Assembly: GCA_937892955.1 (NCBI GenBank)
Contig: CALBKH010000085.1
Coordinates: 114,377-178,376, forward strand
DNA from: an uncultured Alphaproteobacteria bacterium
Lineage (GTDB): Bacteria > Pseudomonadota > Alphaproteobacteria > Rhizobiales > Ancalomicrobiaceae
Length of the DNA: 64,000 nt
Direction: 5' to 3'
Numbering within the stretch: position 1 is the stretch's first letter; each line of letters opens with the position of its first letter. Shown piece by piece: positions 24,376 to 36,000 of the stretch. The position numbers and the translations under genes are program-made. The notes beneath the pieces were generated by a model. It had not been told where the DNA came from. It searched no databases and saw only the letters and a list, made by a program, of their open reading frames with translations.

Positions 24376-27300
24376 GACCGGCTCGCTCGGCGGCGCGGGG
24401 CGCCCGATGAGGCGCCCCGGTCGCGCAACTCGACGAGGCGCGCGGCGACGGCGGCGGCGGGACCGGACCAATCACCGGTCGTCGTCTGGCGGAAGAGCTC
24501 GAGGGACGGATACCACGGGCTGTCGGTGCGCGCCTCGAGCCAGCGCCAGTCGGCGGCCTTCTTGAGGAGCAGCAGCGTCGGCCGGCCGAGGGCGCCCGCG
24601 AGATGCGCGGCGGCGGTGTCGGAGGTGACGATCACGTCGAGGACCGTCATCGCCGCGGCGGTGTCGAGGAAGCCCTCCGGGCCGGCGTCGAACGCGTCGC
24701 CCGGCCGCTCGATGCGCTCGGCGAAGGGGCTCGTCGCCATTTGGTCGAGCCCGTGCTCCTTCTGCAGTGCCAGGATGCGCACGCCATCGAGCGCGAGGAC
24801 GGGCGCGAGAGCGGCGAGCGACGGCGACCGGCCCTTGTCGGCGCGGGCCGACGGGTTGCCCTGCCAGATCAGGCCGACGCGCAGCCGTCCGTCGCCGGCG
24901 AGGCGGGCGCGCCACGCCTCGAGGCGCGACGGGTCGGCGGCGAGATAGGGGACCGTGCCGGGCAGATCCGCCTGATCGAGGCCGAGGACGCGCGGCAGAT
25001 CGAGCATCGGCAGCTGCAGGTCGTGGACGGGAAGCGCCGCGCCGGCTTCGACGAGGTCGATCCGCGTGCCTTCGGGCAGGATCAGGCGCGACAGCAGGCC
25101 GTGCAGCACGCGGCGCGCCTCGACCACGACGCGGCCGCCGCGGGTGGCGACGAGGGCGAGGAAGCGGGCGAACTGGATCTGGTCGCCGAGGCCCTGTTCG
25201 CCGTGGACGAGCACGGCGCGGCCGGCGAGATCGGCGCCGTCCCATTCGGGGGCGTCGTGGCCGTGCGGCTTCATCTCGGCGCTCTTCCAACGCCAGCGAT
25301 AGGCGGTGAGCCCGTCGGCGAGGCGGCCGGCCTGGAGCAGCGCGTGGGCGCGATCGAGATGGACCTCGGCGTCGTCGGGGGCGAGGGCCGCGGCGCGCTC
25401 CAGCACGTCCACCGCGTCGGCCGCCCGACCGACGTCGCGCAGGGCGTTGCCGAGGCCGCGCAGGAGTTTGGGCGAGGCGGGGTCGAGAGCGAGGCCGCGC
25501 TCGAAGGCGGCGATCGCCTCGGCCGGGCGGTCGAGATCGCGCCGCACGTTGCCGAGGCCGATGGCCGCCTCGACCGACGGGGCCTTCGCCATCACCGCGG
25601 CGAGAAGGGCCTCCGCCGACTGCGGCCGGCCGAGATGGCGCAGCACCACGGCGCGGTTGGTGTCGAGCTCCGGCGTGTCGAGGCCGGCGCGGCGGGCGCG
25701 TTCGAAGAAGAGGTGGGCGCGCGGGTAGCGTCCGTCCTGGAGGGCGAGTACGCCGGTCATGTGCAGCGTTTCCGCGTGGGTGCCGTCGCGCACCAGCACT
25801 TCGGCATAGGCGCGGCGGGCCTCGGCGCGACGACCGGCGACATGGGCGGCGAGCCCGGCGCGGAAGAGCGCCTCGGCCGGCGGATCGGCGACCGGGGCGG
25901 CCGGGGGCACGGTGCGGTCGAAGAGGCGGGAACGGTCGCCGGCGACGAGGCGGGCGACTTCGCCCGCGAGGCGTTCCACCACCGGCGCCCAACGGTCCTC
26001 GCCGGGGCGCAGGCCGCGGGCCTGCCGGAACAGGCGGGCGGTCGGATACCACGGGCTGTCGCCGCGATCCTCGCCGAGCCAGCGCCATTCGGGCAGCGCC
26101 TTGAGCAGGATCCACACCGGTCGACCGAGGGCGCCGGCGAGATGGGCGGCGGCGGTGTCGGTGGAGATGACGAGATCGAGGTTGGCCATCACCGCGGCGG
26201 TGTCGACGAAGGCGTCGGGGCCGCCGTCGAACTCGTCGCCCAGGGTCTCGACGGTCATGTCGGGCGCCACCGCCTCGACCTGCTCGCTGCCCGGCCCCTT
26301 CTGCAGGGCGATCAGACGGACGCCGGGGATGCGCGCCAGCGGCGCCAGGGCGGCGAGGGCGACGGAGCGGCCGCGGTCGACCATCGGGTCGGGATTGCCC
26401 TGCCAGACGAGGCCGATGCGGAAGCCGTCGCGGCGCGAGAGATGCCGCGCCCAGCGGGTCACCCGGTCGGGCTCGGCGGCGAGATAGGGCACGTCGCCGG
26501 GGATGGTCTCGACCCGGGTTCCGGTGAGGAGCGGCAGGCTCATCATCTGGGCGACGGCGTCGACCGCCGGCAGGCTCTCGCCTTCCGAGACGACCCCGTC
26601 GACGCCCGCAGCGGTCGAAAGCAGCACCTTCAGCCGCTTGCGGCAACCGACGTGGACCGACACCGCGCCGCGCGCCTTCAGTACGGCAGCGTAGCGGACG
26701 AACTGCAACGCGTCGCCGAAACCCTGTTCGGCGAGGATCAGCAGCCGCTTGCCGGCCGGATCGCCGCCCGTCCAGGGCGGCAGCTTGGTCGGGCGGCCAT
26801 CGAGGCCGAGACGGGCGCTCTTCAGGCGGAACTCGTAGTCCGGCAGGCCGGCGGCGTAATCGCCTTCGGCGAGCAGGGTCATGCCGTGGGCCATGCGGGC
26901 ATCGGCGTGATCGGGGCGGAGCGCGATGGCGCGGGCGAAGCCGGCGCGCGCCTCCTCGGGGCGCTCGCGCTCGCCGGCGGCGATGCCGAGGTTCGACCAG
27001 GCGTCGGCATGGTTCGGGTCGGCGGCGACGGCGGCGCGGGCGAACCACAGGGCGAGGCCGGTCTCGCCGTGGTTGCGTTCGTGGACGCCGAGGTTGGAGA
27101 GCGCGTCGGCCTCGTCGGGGGCGAGCGCCACCGCATCCTCCCAGGCACGGGCGGCGCCGTCGGCATCGCCGGCCTCGGAGAGGATGCGCCCGAGCGAGAC
27201 GCGGTGACGCGCCTCGTTCGGTGCGGCGGCGACGGCACGACGGCCGACCTCGGTCGCGAGGTCGAACAGACCGGCGGCGCGCAGGGCTTCGGCGGCGACC

Positions 27301-29462
27301 GCGAGGACGCCGGCGTCGGCGGGAAACCGGGCGGCCATCGCCTCGGCGCGGCGGGCCGCCTCTTCGGTGCGACCGCGGCCGAGGTCGACGTTGATGCGGT
27401 TGAGGCCGGCGGCGCGGTGGCCCGGCGCGAGCATCAGGGCGCGGTCGAGGGCGACGGCCGCATCGTCGAGGGCGCCGCGGCGCTTGGCGACGACGGCGAG
27501 ATTGGCGAGGAGGTCGGGGTCGCCGCCGTCGAGGGCGACCGAATGCGCGGCGAAGGTCGAGGCCGATGCCAGCGCCTCGGGATCGGCGGGCGCCACGGCC
27601 ATTCCCGCCATCGCGAGGTAGTTGAGGAGGCGGGCGTCGCGCGGCCGTGCCGGTGCGGCGCGGGTGAACCGAGCGACCGCCTCGGCCGGGGCGCCGCGGC
27701 CATAGGCGGCGACGCCCTCGTCGAACAACGCCGCGGCCTCGCTGCCGTCCGGACCGGAGCCGGCGAAGAGGCGGACCAACCGCTCGAGGTCGCGCGCCAC
27801 CTCCCGCATCGGGTCGGACCAGTCGCGATCGCGGCGCTGGCGGAAGATGCGCATCGACGGGTACCAGGGCGAGAGCGAGCCCGAAAGCCCCCAGCGCCAT
27901 TCCGGCACGCGCTTGAGGACGAGCCAGACCGGCCGACCGAGGGCGGCGGCGACATGGGCCATGGCGGTGTCGGAGGTGATCACCAGATCGAGCGAGGCGA
28001 TCACCGCGGCGCTGTCGAGGAAGGCGCCACCCGAGGCGTCGAAGTCGTCGCCGAGATCGGTGAGCGTCATGCCGTCGGGCGGCGTCTGCTCGCGGCCGAA
28101 GCCCTTCTGCAGCGAGACGAAGCGGACGCCCGCGACCGCGGCGAGGGGGGCGAAGGCGGCGAGCGGGATCGACCGGCCCTTCTCGACCGGCGCCTTGGGA
28201 TTGCCCTGCCAGGTGAGGCCGACGCGGAAGGCCCCTCCCGCGAGCGCCGGATGGGCGCGCCAACGCGCCACCCGCTCGGGCTCGGCGACGAGCCAGGGGG
28301 CGGAAGCGGGCACCGTGTCGCGCCGCAGGCCGAGGATGCCGGCGAGCGACACCAAGGGCGTCCAGGCGACATGCGGCGGGACCGGCGCGCCCTCGGGGAT
28401 CACGGTGACGCGTCCGTCCGATCCGGCGAAGATCGGCGAGGTGGCGAGGAGCGCGTGGAGCGCCGGTTGGCAGACCAGGACCACCCGACCGACGCGGTCG
28501 GCGATCTCGGGGATCAGGCGGACGAAATGCAGCGTATCGCCGAGACCCTGTTCATGGTGGACGACGAGGGTGCCGCCGGGTAGCGGCGCGCCGTCCCACT
28601 TGGGGGCGTCGACCGCCGGCGGCCGGGCGAAGGGACGGGTCGCCTCCAGCCGGTATTCGTAGCGTGGCCAGGCCTCCGCCCACTCGCCGGCTAGGAGACG
28701 GGCGCAGCCGATGTTGTAGCCGAGCTCGGCCCAGTCTTCGGGTGCGACGTCGAAGCCGCGCCACACCTCCAGCGCCGCGGCGACGTCGCCCTGCGCGCGC
28801 AGCGCCACGCCGAGATTGAGGCGGGCGCCGCGATGGCCGGGCTCCAGTGACAGGGCCCGGCGATAGGCGGCGGCGGCCTCGGCGTCGCGCATCTGCGCCT
28901 GGAGGGCGACGCCGAGATTGTAATGGGCGTCGACGTGATCCGGATCGACGCGCGCGGCGCGGCGGAAATACGTCTCGGCGGCGGTCTCGTCCTCGGCGAG
29001 GAGGCGCAGATGGCCGGCCTGCGAGAGGACGATCGGGTCTTCGGGCGGGCGGGCGAGCGCTTCGGCGACCACCTCGGCCGCCTCGTCGAGGCGACGGGCC
29101 TCGATCAGCGCCCGCACCAGATTGGTGCGCACCCCGGGCTTGTCGGGAGCGAGCGCCACGGCGCGGCGGCCGGCGTCGATCGCCTCGTCGAGGCGGGCGA
29201 GGGCGACGAGCGGCAGGACGATGTTCTGCCAACCGGGGGCGAAATCGGGTCGAGCGGCGAGGACTTCGCGGATCGTCGCGACCGCGGTCTCGTCGTCGCC
29301 GCGCTGATGGAGAACGACGCCGAGGAGGTGACGGACCTCGAGATCTCCCGGATCCACGTCGAGAAGGCGGCGCCAGATCGTTTCGGCCGCCGCGAAGTCG
29401 CCCGCCGTCTGGAGGCGTCGTCCCTCGGCGAGAGCGTCATCGCGGGCAGAACCGGCAGCCAT
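24372..29462 (-). CDS. Giant TPR-glycosyltransferase protein with three TPR+GT9-like units
   Basis: A 1696-aa protein with three repeats of one plan: a TPR superhelix followed by a GT9-like domain. The GT signatures fall near residues 270/500, 875/1100 and 1400/1617. Each has an EQGxGD loop (HHEQGLGDTLHF, LAEQGFGDALQF, HGEQGLGDQIQF), a WQGNP loop, and a late motif SDTAxAHxAxALGRP followed by WRW and SPWYP. TPRs fill about 5-240, 575-850 and 1190-1385. No signal peptide or membrane segment is visible, so it is probably cytoplasmic. It lies between the giant secreted protein and a second TPR-GT gene, all on the same strand. Protein glycosylation of the giant Thr/Ser-rich neighbour is an attractive inference; catalytic activity of each unit is unproven. 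Confidence 0.85.
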   Translation of the reverse strand: MAAGSARDDALAEGRRLQTAGDFAAAETIWRRLLDVDPGDLEVRHLLGVVLHQRGDDETAVATIREVLAARPDFAPGWQNIVLPLVALARLDEAIDAGRRAVALAPDKPGVRTNLVRALIEARRLDEAAEVVAEALARPPEDPIVLSQAGHLRLLAEDETAAETYFRRAARVDPDHVDAHYNLGVALQAQMRDAEAAAAYRRALSLEPGHRGARLNLGVALRAQGDVAAALEVWRGFDVAPEDWAELGYNIGCARLLAGEWAEAWPRYEYRLEATRPFARPPAVDAPKWDGAPLPGGTLVVHHEQGLGDTLHFVRLIPEIADRVGRVVLVCQPALHALLATSPIFAGSDGRVTVIPEGAPVPPHVAWTPLVSLAGILGLRRDTVPASAPWLVAEPERVARWRAHPALAGGAFRVGLTWQGNPKAPVEKGRSIPLAAFAPLAAVAGVRFVSLQKGFGREQTPPDGMTLTDLGDDFDASGGAFLDSAAVIASLDLVITSDTAMAHVAAALGRPVWLVLKRVPEWRWGLSGSLSPWYPSMRIFRQRRDRDWSDPMREVARDLERLVRLFAGSGPDGSEAAALFDEGVAAYGRGAPAEAVARFTRAAPARPRDARLLNYLAMAGMAVAPADPEALASASTFAAHSVALDGGDPDLLANLAVVAKRRGALDDAAVALDRALMLAPGHRAAGLNRINVDLGRGRTEEAARRAEAMAARFPADAGVLAVAAEALRAAGLFDLATEVGRRAVAAAPNEARHRVSLGRILSEAGDADGAARAWEDAVALAPDEADALSNLGVHERNHGETGLALWFARAAVAADPNHADAWSNLGIAAGERERPEEARAGFARAIALRPDHADARMAHGMTLLAEGDYAAGLPDYEFRLKSARLGLDGRPTKLPPWTGGDPAGKRLLILAEQGFGDALQFVRYAAVLKARGAVSVHVGCRKRLKVLLSTAAGVDGVVSEGESLPAVDAVAQMMSLPLLTGTRVETIPGDVPYLAAEPDRVTRWARHLSRRDGFRIGLVWQGNPDPMVDRGRSVALAALAPLARIPGVRLIALQKGPGSEQVEAVAPDMTVETLGDEFDGGPDAFVDTAAVMANLDLVISTDTAAAHLAGALGRPVWILLKALPEWRWLGEDRGDSPWYPTARLFRQARGLRPGEDRWAPVVERLAGEVARLVAGDRSRLFDRTVPPAAPVADPPAEALFRAGLAAHVAGRRAEARRAYAEVLVRDGTHAETLHMTGVLALQDGRYPRAHLFFERARRAGLDTPELDTNRAVVLRHLGRPQSAEALLAAVMAKAPSVEAAIGLGNVRRDLDRPAEAIAAFERGLALDPASPKLLRGLGNALRDVGRAADAVDVLERAAALAPDDAEVHLDRAHALLQAGRLADGLTAYRWRWKSAEMKPHGHDAPEWDGADLAGRAVLVHGEQGLGDQIQFARFLALVATRGGRVVVEARRVLHGLLSRLILPEGTRIDLVEAGAALPVHDLQLPMLDLPRVLGLDQADLPGTVPYLAADPSRLEAWRARLAGDGRLRVGLIWQGNPSARADKGRSPSLAALAPVLALDGVRILALQKEHGLDQMATSPFAERIERPGDAFDAGPEGFLDTAAAMTVLDVIVTSDTAAAHLAGALGRPTLLLLKKAADWRWLEARTDSPWYPSLELFRQTTTGDWSGPAAAVAARLVELRDRGASSGAPRRRASRS

Positions 29463-29508
29463 CGTGTCGCGTACACTCCCGCAAGCAGCGGCGCCCCGGC
29501 CGATCGGA

Positions 29509-29889
29509 TCAGTAGGGCTTGTAGGATTTCTCCTCGAGGATCGCCGATCCGAGGGCGAGATTGATCTCGCGCTTCAGCTCCGCCCGCCGATCGTTGGTGC
29601 GGTAGACCGACCGCGCCAGTTCGACGAACTTCGCGCCGAAATCGCCGTCGCGCTCGCAGTCGCGGATGTCGTCCTCGATCTGCCACAGGGTCTCGTTGAC
29701 GCCCTTGAGGGCGGCGTGGAGGCGCGCCACTTCCGGGTCGCGCTCGACGTCGCCGAGACGCTCGCGCAGCAGGCGCAGTTCGGTCGAGACATTGGCGAGT
29801 TTCGCCGGGTCGGCGATGCGCTCCGACTTGATCTCCAGAATGGTGATCTTGTCGACGAGTTCGCCCCAGGCGACCGGCACTTCGATCAT
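29509..29889 (-). CDS. DUF6165 family small protein
   Basis: A 126-aa soluble protein that begins IEVPVAWGELVDKITILEIKSERI, the signature I associate with DUF6165. The rest is mostly charged helix, likely coiled-coil (LANVSTELRLLRERLGDVE and a second helix near 55-100). Proteins of this type are often encoded next to TPR-glycosyltransferase genes, as here (46 bp upstream of the 1696-aa protein gene and downstream of the giant gene). Function is unknown; an accessory role in the same glycan pathway is only suggested by location. Confidence 0.75.
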   Translation of the reverse strand: MIEVPVAWGELVDKITILEIKSERIADPAKLANVSTELRLLRERLGDVERDPEVARLHAALKGVNETLWQIEDDIRDCERDGDFGAKFVELARSVYRTNDRRAELKREINLALGSAILEEKSYKPY

Positions 29890-29945
29890 GATCTTCCGAC
29901 CCCGTCACAGACGCCCAAATCGGCATCGGACCGGTCGATCGAACC

Positions 29946-29977
29946 GAAAACGGGGCGCCGCCTGCGCGGTGCCCCGT
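29946..29977 (-). terminator. Rho-independent terminator downstream of the giant gene
   Basis: On the minus strand the sequence forms a GC-rich stem, ACGGGGCACCGC pairing with GCGGCGCCCCGT around a CAG loop and with one mismatch or wobble, followed at once by TTTTCGG. It sits about 90 bp beyond the stop of the giant repeat gene and before the DUF6165 gene, so the 20-kb transcript probably ends here, with the DUF6165/TPR genes reached only by readthrough or their own promoter. The rest of the 179-bp gap (29890-30068) shows no gene. Confidence 0.7.
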
Positions 29978-30068
29978 CCGGTCCGGTCGTCGAGACCGAT
30001 TCGCAGTGCCGCTCGCCGGACGATGCCAGAAAGTCGCTCGGACTGTCCAGCATCGCGCCCGGTGGGCG

Positions 30069-33000
30069 TCAGCTCCAGGTGAAGTCGCCGGCGGTGAGGT
30101 CGCCCGCGGTCTTGCCGGTGAGCTTGATCTCCATGTCGGCGGCGCCGTCGCCGTCGACGTCGACCTGCAACGTCTCCGTCCCGTCGTCGAAGCGCGCCTG
30201 GCTGTGGCCGGTGTTGGTCAGCGCCCCGCTCCCCAGGTAGGAGAAGCTGCCGCCGGTCAACAGACCCTGGAACACCAACTTGTCGGTGCCCGCGACGAAG
30301 TCGAGGATGACGTCGCCGGAGCCGGTCGCCGACTGGTTGGCCGCGGTGAAGACGAACTGGTCCGCACCGGCACCGCCGGTGATCGTGTCGGAGCCGGTGC
30401 CGCCGGTGAAGGCGTCCGCCCCGCCGCCGAGGGAGACGGTCGCTCCCGAGCTGCCGGTGAGGACGATCACGTCGGCACCGCTGCCGCCGACGACGGTCTC
30501 GACGTTGGCGATCGTCGCGGTCGTCCCCGAGCCGAGCGTCAGCGTGTCGTTGCCGCCGGCCAGATCGATCGAGCCGGTGAAGGACCCGCTGATCGTCACC
30601 ACGTCGGCCGCCGCACCACCGGTGATGGTCTCGGCATTGGCCACGGTGACCGTGGCGCCGGCGGCGTCGAAGGTCAGCATGTCGTTGCCGGCCCCGAGGT
30701 CGACGGTGGCGCCGGTGACGGCCGCGCCGAAGGTCACCTCGTCGTCGGCGGAGCCGCCGATGAGGGTTTCGACGTCGGACACGGTGACCGTGTTGGCGAA
30801 GGCGCCGAGGGTCAGCTTGTCGAGGCCGGTGCCGAGATCGATCGTCGCTCCGGTCGCCTGGGCACCGAGGGTGACGATGTCGTTGGTCGAACCGCCGATG
30901 ATGGTCTCGGCGTCGGACACCGTGACGGTGTTGATCCAGTCGCCGAGGGTCAGGCTGTCGTCGCCGCCGCCGAGGTCGAAGAGACCACGGAGCAACTGCG
31001 CCCCGACCACCACGATGTCGTCGGCCGAACCGCCGGTCAGCGTCTCGACGTTCGACACCGTGACGGTGTTGGCGAAGTCGGCGAGCGTCAGTGCATCGAA
31101 GCCGCCGGCGAGATCGATCACCGAACCCGTCGCCTGGGCGGCGAAGGTGACGATGTCGGAGGAGGCCCCGCCGGTCAGGTTCTCGACGCCGGAGACGGTC
31201 AAGGTGTTGATGTAGGCCGCCAGCGTCAGGGTATCGGCACCGCCGGCCAGATCGATCTCCGCGCCGGTGACCTGGACCGCGAAGGTGACGGCGTCCGCCG
31301 CCGCCGAGCCGGTGACGGTCTCGACGTTGGACAGCGTGACCGTGGCACCGGCCGCGGCGAAGGTCAGGGTGTCGTCGCCGGCACCGAGGTCGACGGTCGC
31401 CCCGGTGATGGCTCCGCCGAAGATCACCTCGTCGTCGGTGGCCCCGCCGATGATGGTCTCGACGTTCGACACCGTGACCGTGTTGACGAAGGCGCCGAGG
31501 GTCAGCTTGTCGCGGCCGGCTCCGAGGTCGATCTCCGAACCGGTCGACTGGGCACCCAGGGTGACGATGTCGTTGGTCGAACCGCCGGTGATGGTCTCGG
31601 CATCGGAGACCGTCAGGGTGTTGATCCAGTTGCCCAACGTCAGGGTGTCGTCGCCGGCACCGAGGTCGAAGACGCCGCGCTGCTGCTGCGCCCCGAGCAC
31701 CACTTCGTCGTTGGTCGAGCCACCGGTCAGGGTCTCGACGTTCGACACGGTGACCGTGTTGATGAAGGCGCCGAGGGTGAGGGTGTCGCTACCGCCGGCG
31801 AGATCGATCACCGCGCCGGTCGCCTGGGCGCCGAGGGTGACGGTGTCGGAGGAGGCGCCGCCGGTGATCGTCTCGACGTTCGACACCGTGACGGTGTTGA
31901 CGTGCGCGCCGAGCACCAGGATGTCGTCGCCGGCGTCGAGGTCGACCGTCGTGCCCGTCGCCTGACCGGCGAGGGTGACGACGTCGTCGCCGGCATCGCC
32001 GGTGACGGTCTCGACGTTGGAGACGGTGGCCGTGGCGCCCGCCGCGGCGAGCGTCAGAGTGTCGTCGCCGGCACCGAGGTCGATCGCTCCGCCGGTGATG
32101 GCCGCACCGAAGACCACTTCGTCGTCGTCGGAACCACCGATGATGGTCTCGACGTTCGACACCGTGACGGTGTTGACGAAGGCGCCGAGGGTCAGCGTGT
32201 CGAGGCCGGCCCCGAGGTCGATCGTCGCACCGGTCGCCTGGGCGCCGAGCGTGACACTGTCGTTGGTCGAGCCGCCGGTCAGCGTCTCGACGTTCGACAC
32301 CGTGACGGTGTTGATGAAGTTGCCCAGCGTCAGCGTGTCGTCGCCGGCACCGAGATCGAAGACGCCGCGCTGCAGCTGCGCCCCGACCACCACTTCGTCG
32401 TTGGTCGTACCACCGGTCACGGTCTCGACGTTCGACACGGTGACCGTGTTGATGAAATCGCCGAGGGTGAGGGTGTCGTAACCACCGCCGAGGTCGATCG
32501 TCATGCCCGTCGACTGAGCGCCGAGGGTGATCGTGTCGGTGGAGGCTCCACCGGTGATCGTCTCGACGTTCGAGGCGGTGACGGTGTTGAGGTGGTTGCC
32601 GAGCAGGAGGATGTCGTCGCCGGCGTCGAGGTCGACGACGATGCCGGTCGCCTGGCCGGAGATGGTGACGGTGTCGTCGCCGGCGTCGCCGGTGACGGTC
32701 TCGATGTTTGCCACGGTGACCGTGGCGCCGGCCGCGGCGAGGATCAGGGTGTCGTCGCCGGCCCCGAGATCGACGGTCGCACCGGTGACGGCGGCGCCGA
32801 AGGTGACTTCGTCGTCGGTCGAGCCGCCGGTGATGGTCTCGACGTTCGACGCCGTGACGGTGTTGACGAAGGCGCCGAGGACCAGCCGGTCGAGACCGGC
32901 GCCGAGATCGACGGTGATGCCCGTCGCCTGGGCCCCGAAGGTGACGTTGTCGTTGGTCGAACCGCCGGTGACGGTTTCGACGTTCGACACGGTGACCGTG

Positions 33001-36000
33001 TTGACGAAGGCGCCCAGCGTCAGCGTGTCGTCGCCGGCGCCGAGGTCGATCGCCCCACCGGTGACGGCGGAGGCGAAGATCACCTCGTCGTTGGTCGAGC
33101 CACCGGTGACGGTCTCGACGTTCGACACGGTGACCGTGTTGACGAAGGCGCCGAGGGTGAGGTGGTCGTCGCCGCCGGCGAGATCGATCACCGCGCCGGT
33201 CGCCTGCGCACCGAGGGTGACGATGTCGGAGGAGGCGCCGCCGGTGATCGTCTCGACGTTCGAGGCGGTGACGGTGTTGTCGAAGGCGCCGAGCGCGAGG
33301 ATGTCGTCGCCGCCCGCGAGATCGAGGATCACGCCGGTCGCCTGACCGCCGAGGGTGACGACGTCGTCGGCCGCCGAACCGGTGACGGTCTCGACGTTCG
33401 ACACCGTGACCGTCGCGCCGGTGGCGTCGAAGGTCAGCGTGTCGTCGCCGTCGCCGAGGTCGATCGCTCCGCCGGTGACGGCCGCGCCGAAGATCACCTC
33501 GTCGTCGTTCGACCCGCCGGTGATGGTCTCGACGTTCGACACCGTGACGGTGTTGACGAAGGCGCCGAGCACCAGCGTGTCGTTGCCGGCTCCGAGATCG
33601 ATCTCCGAACCCGTCGACTGGGCACCGAGGGTGACGGTGTCGTCGGTCGAGCCGCCGGTGACGGTTTCGACGTTCGATACGGTGAGCGTGTTGACGAAGG
33701 CACCCAGAGTCAGGGTGTCGGCGCCGGCGCCGAGATCGACCGACATGGCGGTGACCCGGGCCCCGAGGACCAATTCGTCGGCCGCGTTGCCGCCGACGAC
33801 GGTCTCGACGTTCGACACCGTGACGGTGTTGGCGAAGTCGCCGAGCACCAGCTTGTCGGAACCGCCGGCGAGGTCGACCGTCGTGCCCGTCGCCTGGGTG
33901 GCGAGGGTGACGGTGTCGGAGGACGCGCCGCCGGTGATCGTCTCGGCATTCGACACGGTGACCGTGTTGACGAAGGCCCCGAGCACCAGGGTGTCGTCGC
34001 CGCCGGCGAGGTCGAGGGTCGAGCCGGTCGCCTGACCGCCGAGGGTGACGACGTCGTCGGCCGCCGAGCCGGTGAGGATCTCGACGTTCGACACGGTGAC
34101 CGTCGCGCCGGTGGCGTCGAAGACCAGGGTGTCGGCGCCGGTGCCGAGGTCGACGGTGGCGCCGGTCACGGCGGCGGCGAACACCACCTCGTCGGCGCCG
34201 CTGCCGCCGAGAATGGTCTCGACGTTGTCGACGGTGACGGTGTTGGTGAAGTCGCCGAGCACCAGCGTGTCGTTGCCGGCGGCCAGATCGATGATCGTGC
34301 CGGTCGACTGCGCACCGAGAGTGACGGTGTCGTTCGTGGACCCGCCGGTGATCGTTTCGACGTTCGACACGGTGACCGTGTTGACGAAGGCCCCGAGGGT
34401 GAGGACGTCGTCGCCGGCACCGAGGTCGATCGACGCGCCGGTCGACTGGGCGGTGAGCACCACCTCGTCGGCGGCGTTGCCGCCGGTGAGGGTCTCGACA
34501 TGGGCGACCGAAACGGTGTTGGCGAAGGCGCCGAGCACCAGCTTGTCGGAGCCGCCGGCCAGATCGATGACCATCCCCGTCGCCTGGGTGGCGAGCGTGA
34601 CGGTGTCGGAGGAGGCCCCGCCGGTGATCGTCTCGACGTTCGACGCCGTGACCGTGTTGGCGAAGGCGCCGAGAACCAGCGTGTCGTCGCCGTCATCGAG
34701 GTCGAGGATCACGCCGGTCGCCTGACCGCCGAGAGTGACGACGTCGTCGGCGGCCGAGCCGGTGATCGTCTCGACGTTCGACACCGTGACCGTCGCGCCG
34801 GTGGCGTCGAAGGTCAGCGTGTCGTCGCCGGCGCCGAGGTCGATCGCTCCGCCGGTGACGGCGCTCCCGAAGATCACCTCGTCGTCGTCCGAGCCGCCGA
34901 CGATGGTCTCGACGTTCGACACCGTGACGGTGTTGACGAAGTTGCCGAGCACCAATCGGTCGTTGCCGGCGGCCAGATCGATCTCCGCGCCGGTCGCCTG
35001 GGCGGCGAAGACGACGGTGTCGTTCGTGGACCCGCCGGTGATCGTCTCGACGTTCGACACGGTGACCGTGTTGACGAAGGCGCCGAGCACCAGCGTGTCG
35101 AGGCCGGCCCCGAGGTCGAGCGTCGCTCCGGTCACCTGCGCGCCGAAGGCGACGGTGTCGTTGGTCGTGCCGCCGGTGATGGTCTCGACGTTCGACACGG
35201 TGATCGTGTTGATGAAGTCGCCGAGGGTGAGGCCATCGCCGCCGCCGGCGAGGTCGATCCGGCCTCCGGTCGCCTGGGCGCCGAGGGTGACGGTATCGGC
35301 CGAGGCGCCGCCGGTGATGGTCTCGACGTTCGACACGGTGATCGTGTTGACGAAGTCGCCGAGCACGAGGCGATCGTTGCCGCCCGCCAGATCGATCACC
35401 GTGGCGGTCGACTGAGCGGAGAAGGTGACGAGGTCGGCGGCGCCGCCGCCGGTGATCGTCTCGATGTTGGCGACCGTGACCGTCGCGCCGGTGGCGTCGA
35501 TGATCAGGGTGTCGCCGCCGGCGCCGAGGTCGACGACGGTGTCCTCCACCTCGACGGCGAAGGTGACGGTGTCCTTGTCGGAGCCGCCGAGAATGGTCTC
35601 GACGTTCGACACCGTGACCGTGTTGACGAAGTCGCCGAGCACCAGCTCGTCGAGGCCGTCGGCGAGATCGACGGTCGCGCCGGTGACCTGGGCGGAGAAC
35701 ACCGCGGTGTCGTTGGTCGCACCACCGGTGAGGGTCTCGACCCCCGCGAGCGTGACGGTGTTGACGAAGTCGCCGAGCTTCAGCGTATCGGCCCCGCCGG
35801 CCAGATCGACGGTGGTGCCCGTCGCCTGGGTGGTGAGAGTCACGGTGTCGGCCGCAGCCGCGCCGGTGATCGTCTCGACGTGCGCGACGGTGACCGTGTT
35901 GGCGAAATTGCCGAGCACCAGCTTGTCGGCGCCGCCGGCCAGATCGATCTCGGTCCCGGTCGCCTGGGTGGCGAGGGTGACGATGTCGGAGGAGGCGCCG

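Noticed and set aside
24603..28583. 1326-codon plus-strand frame opposite the TPR-glycosyltransferase gene
   Set aside because: Shadow of repeated TPR coding sequence; the minus-strand product has clear TPR and GT motifs.
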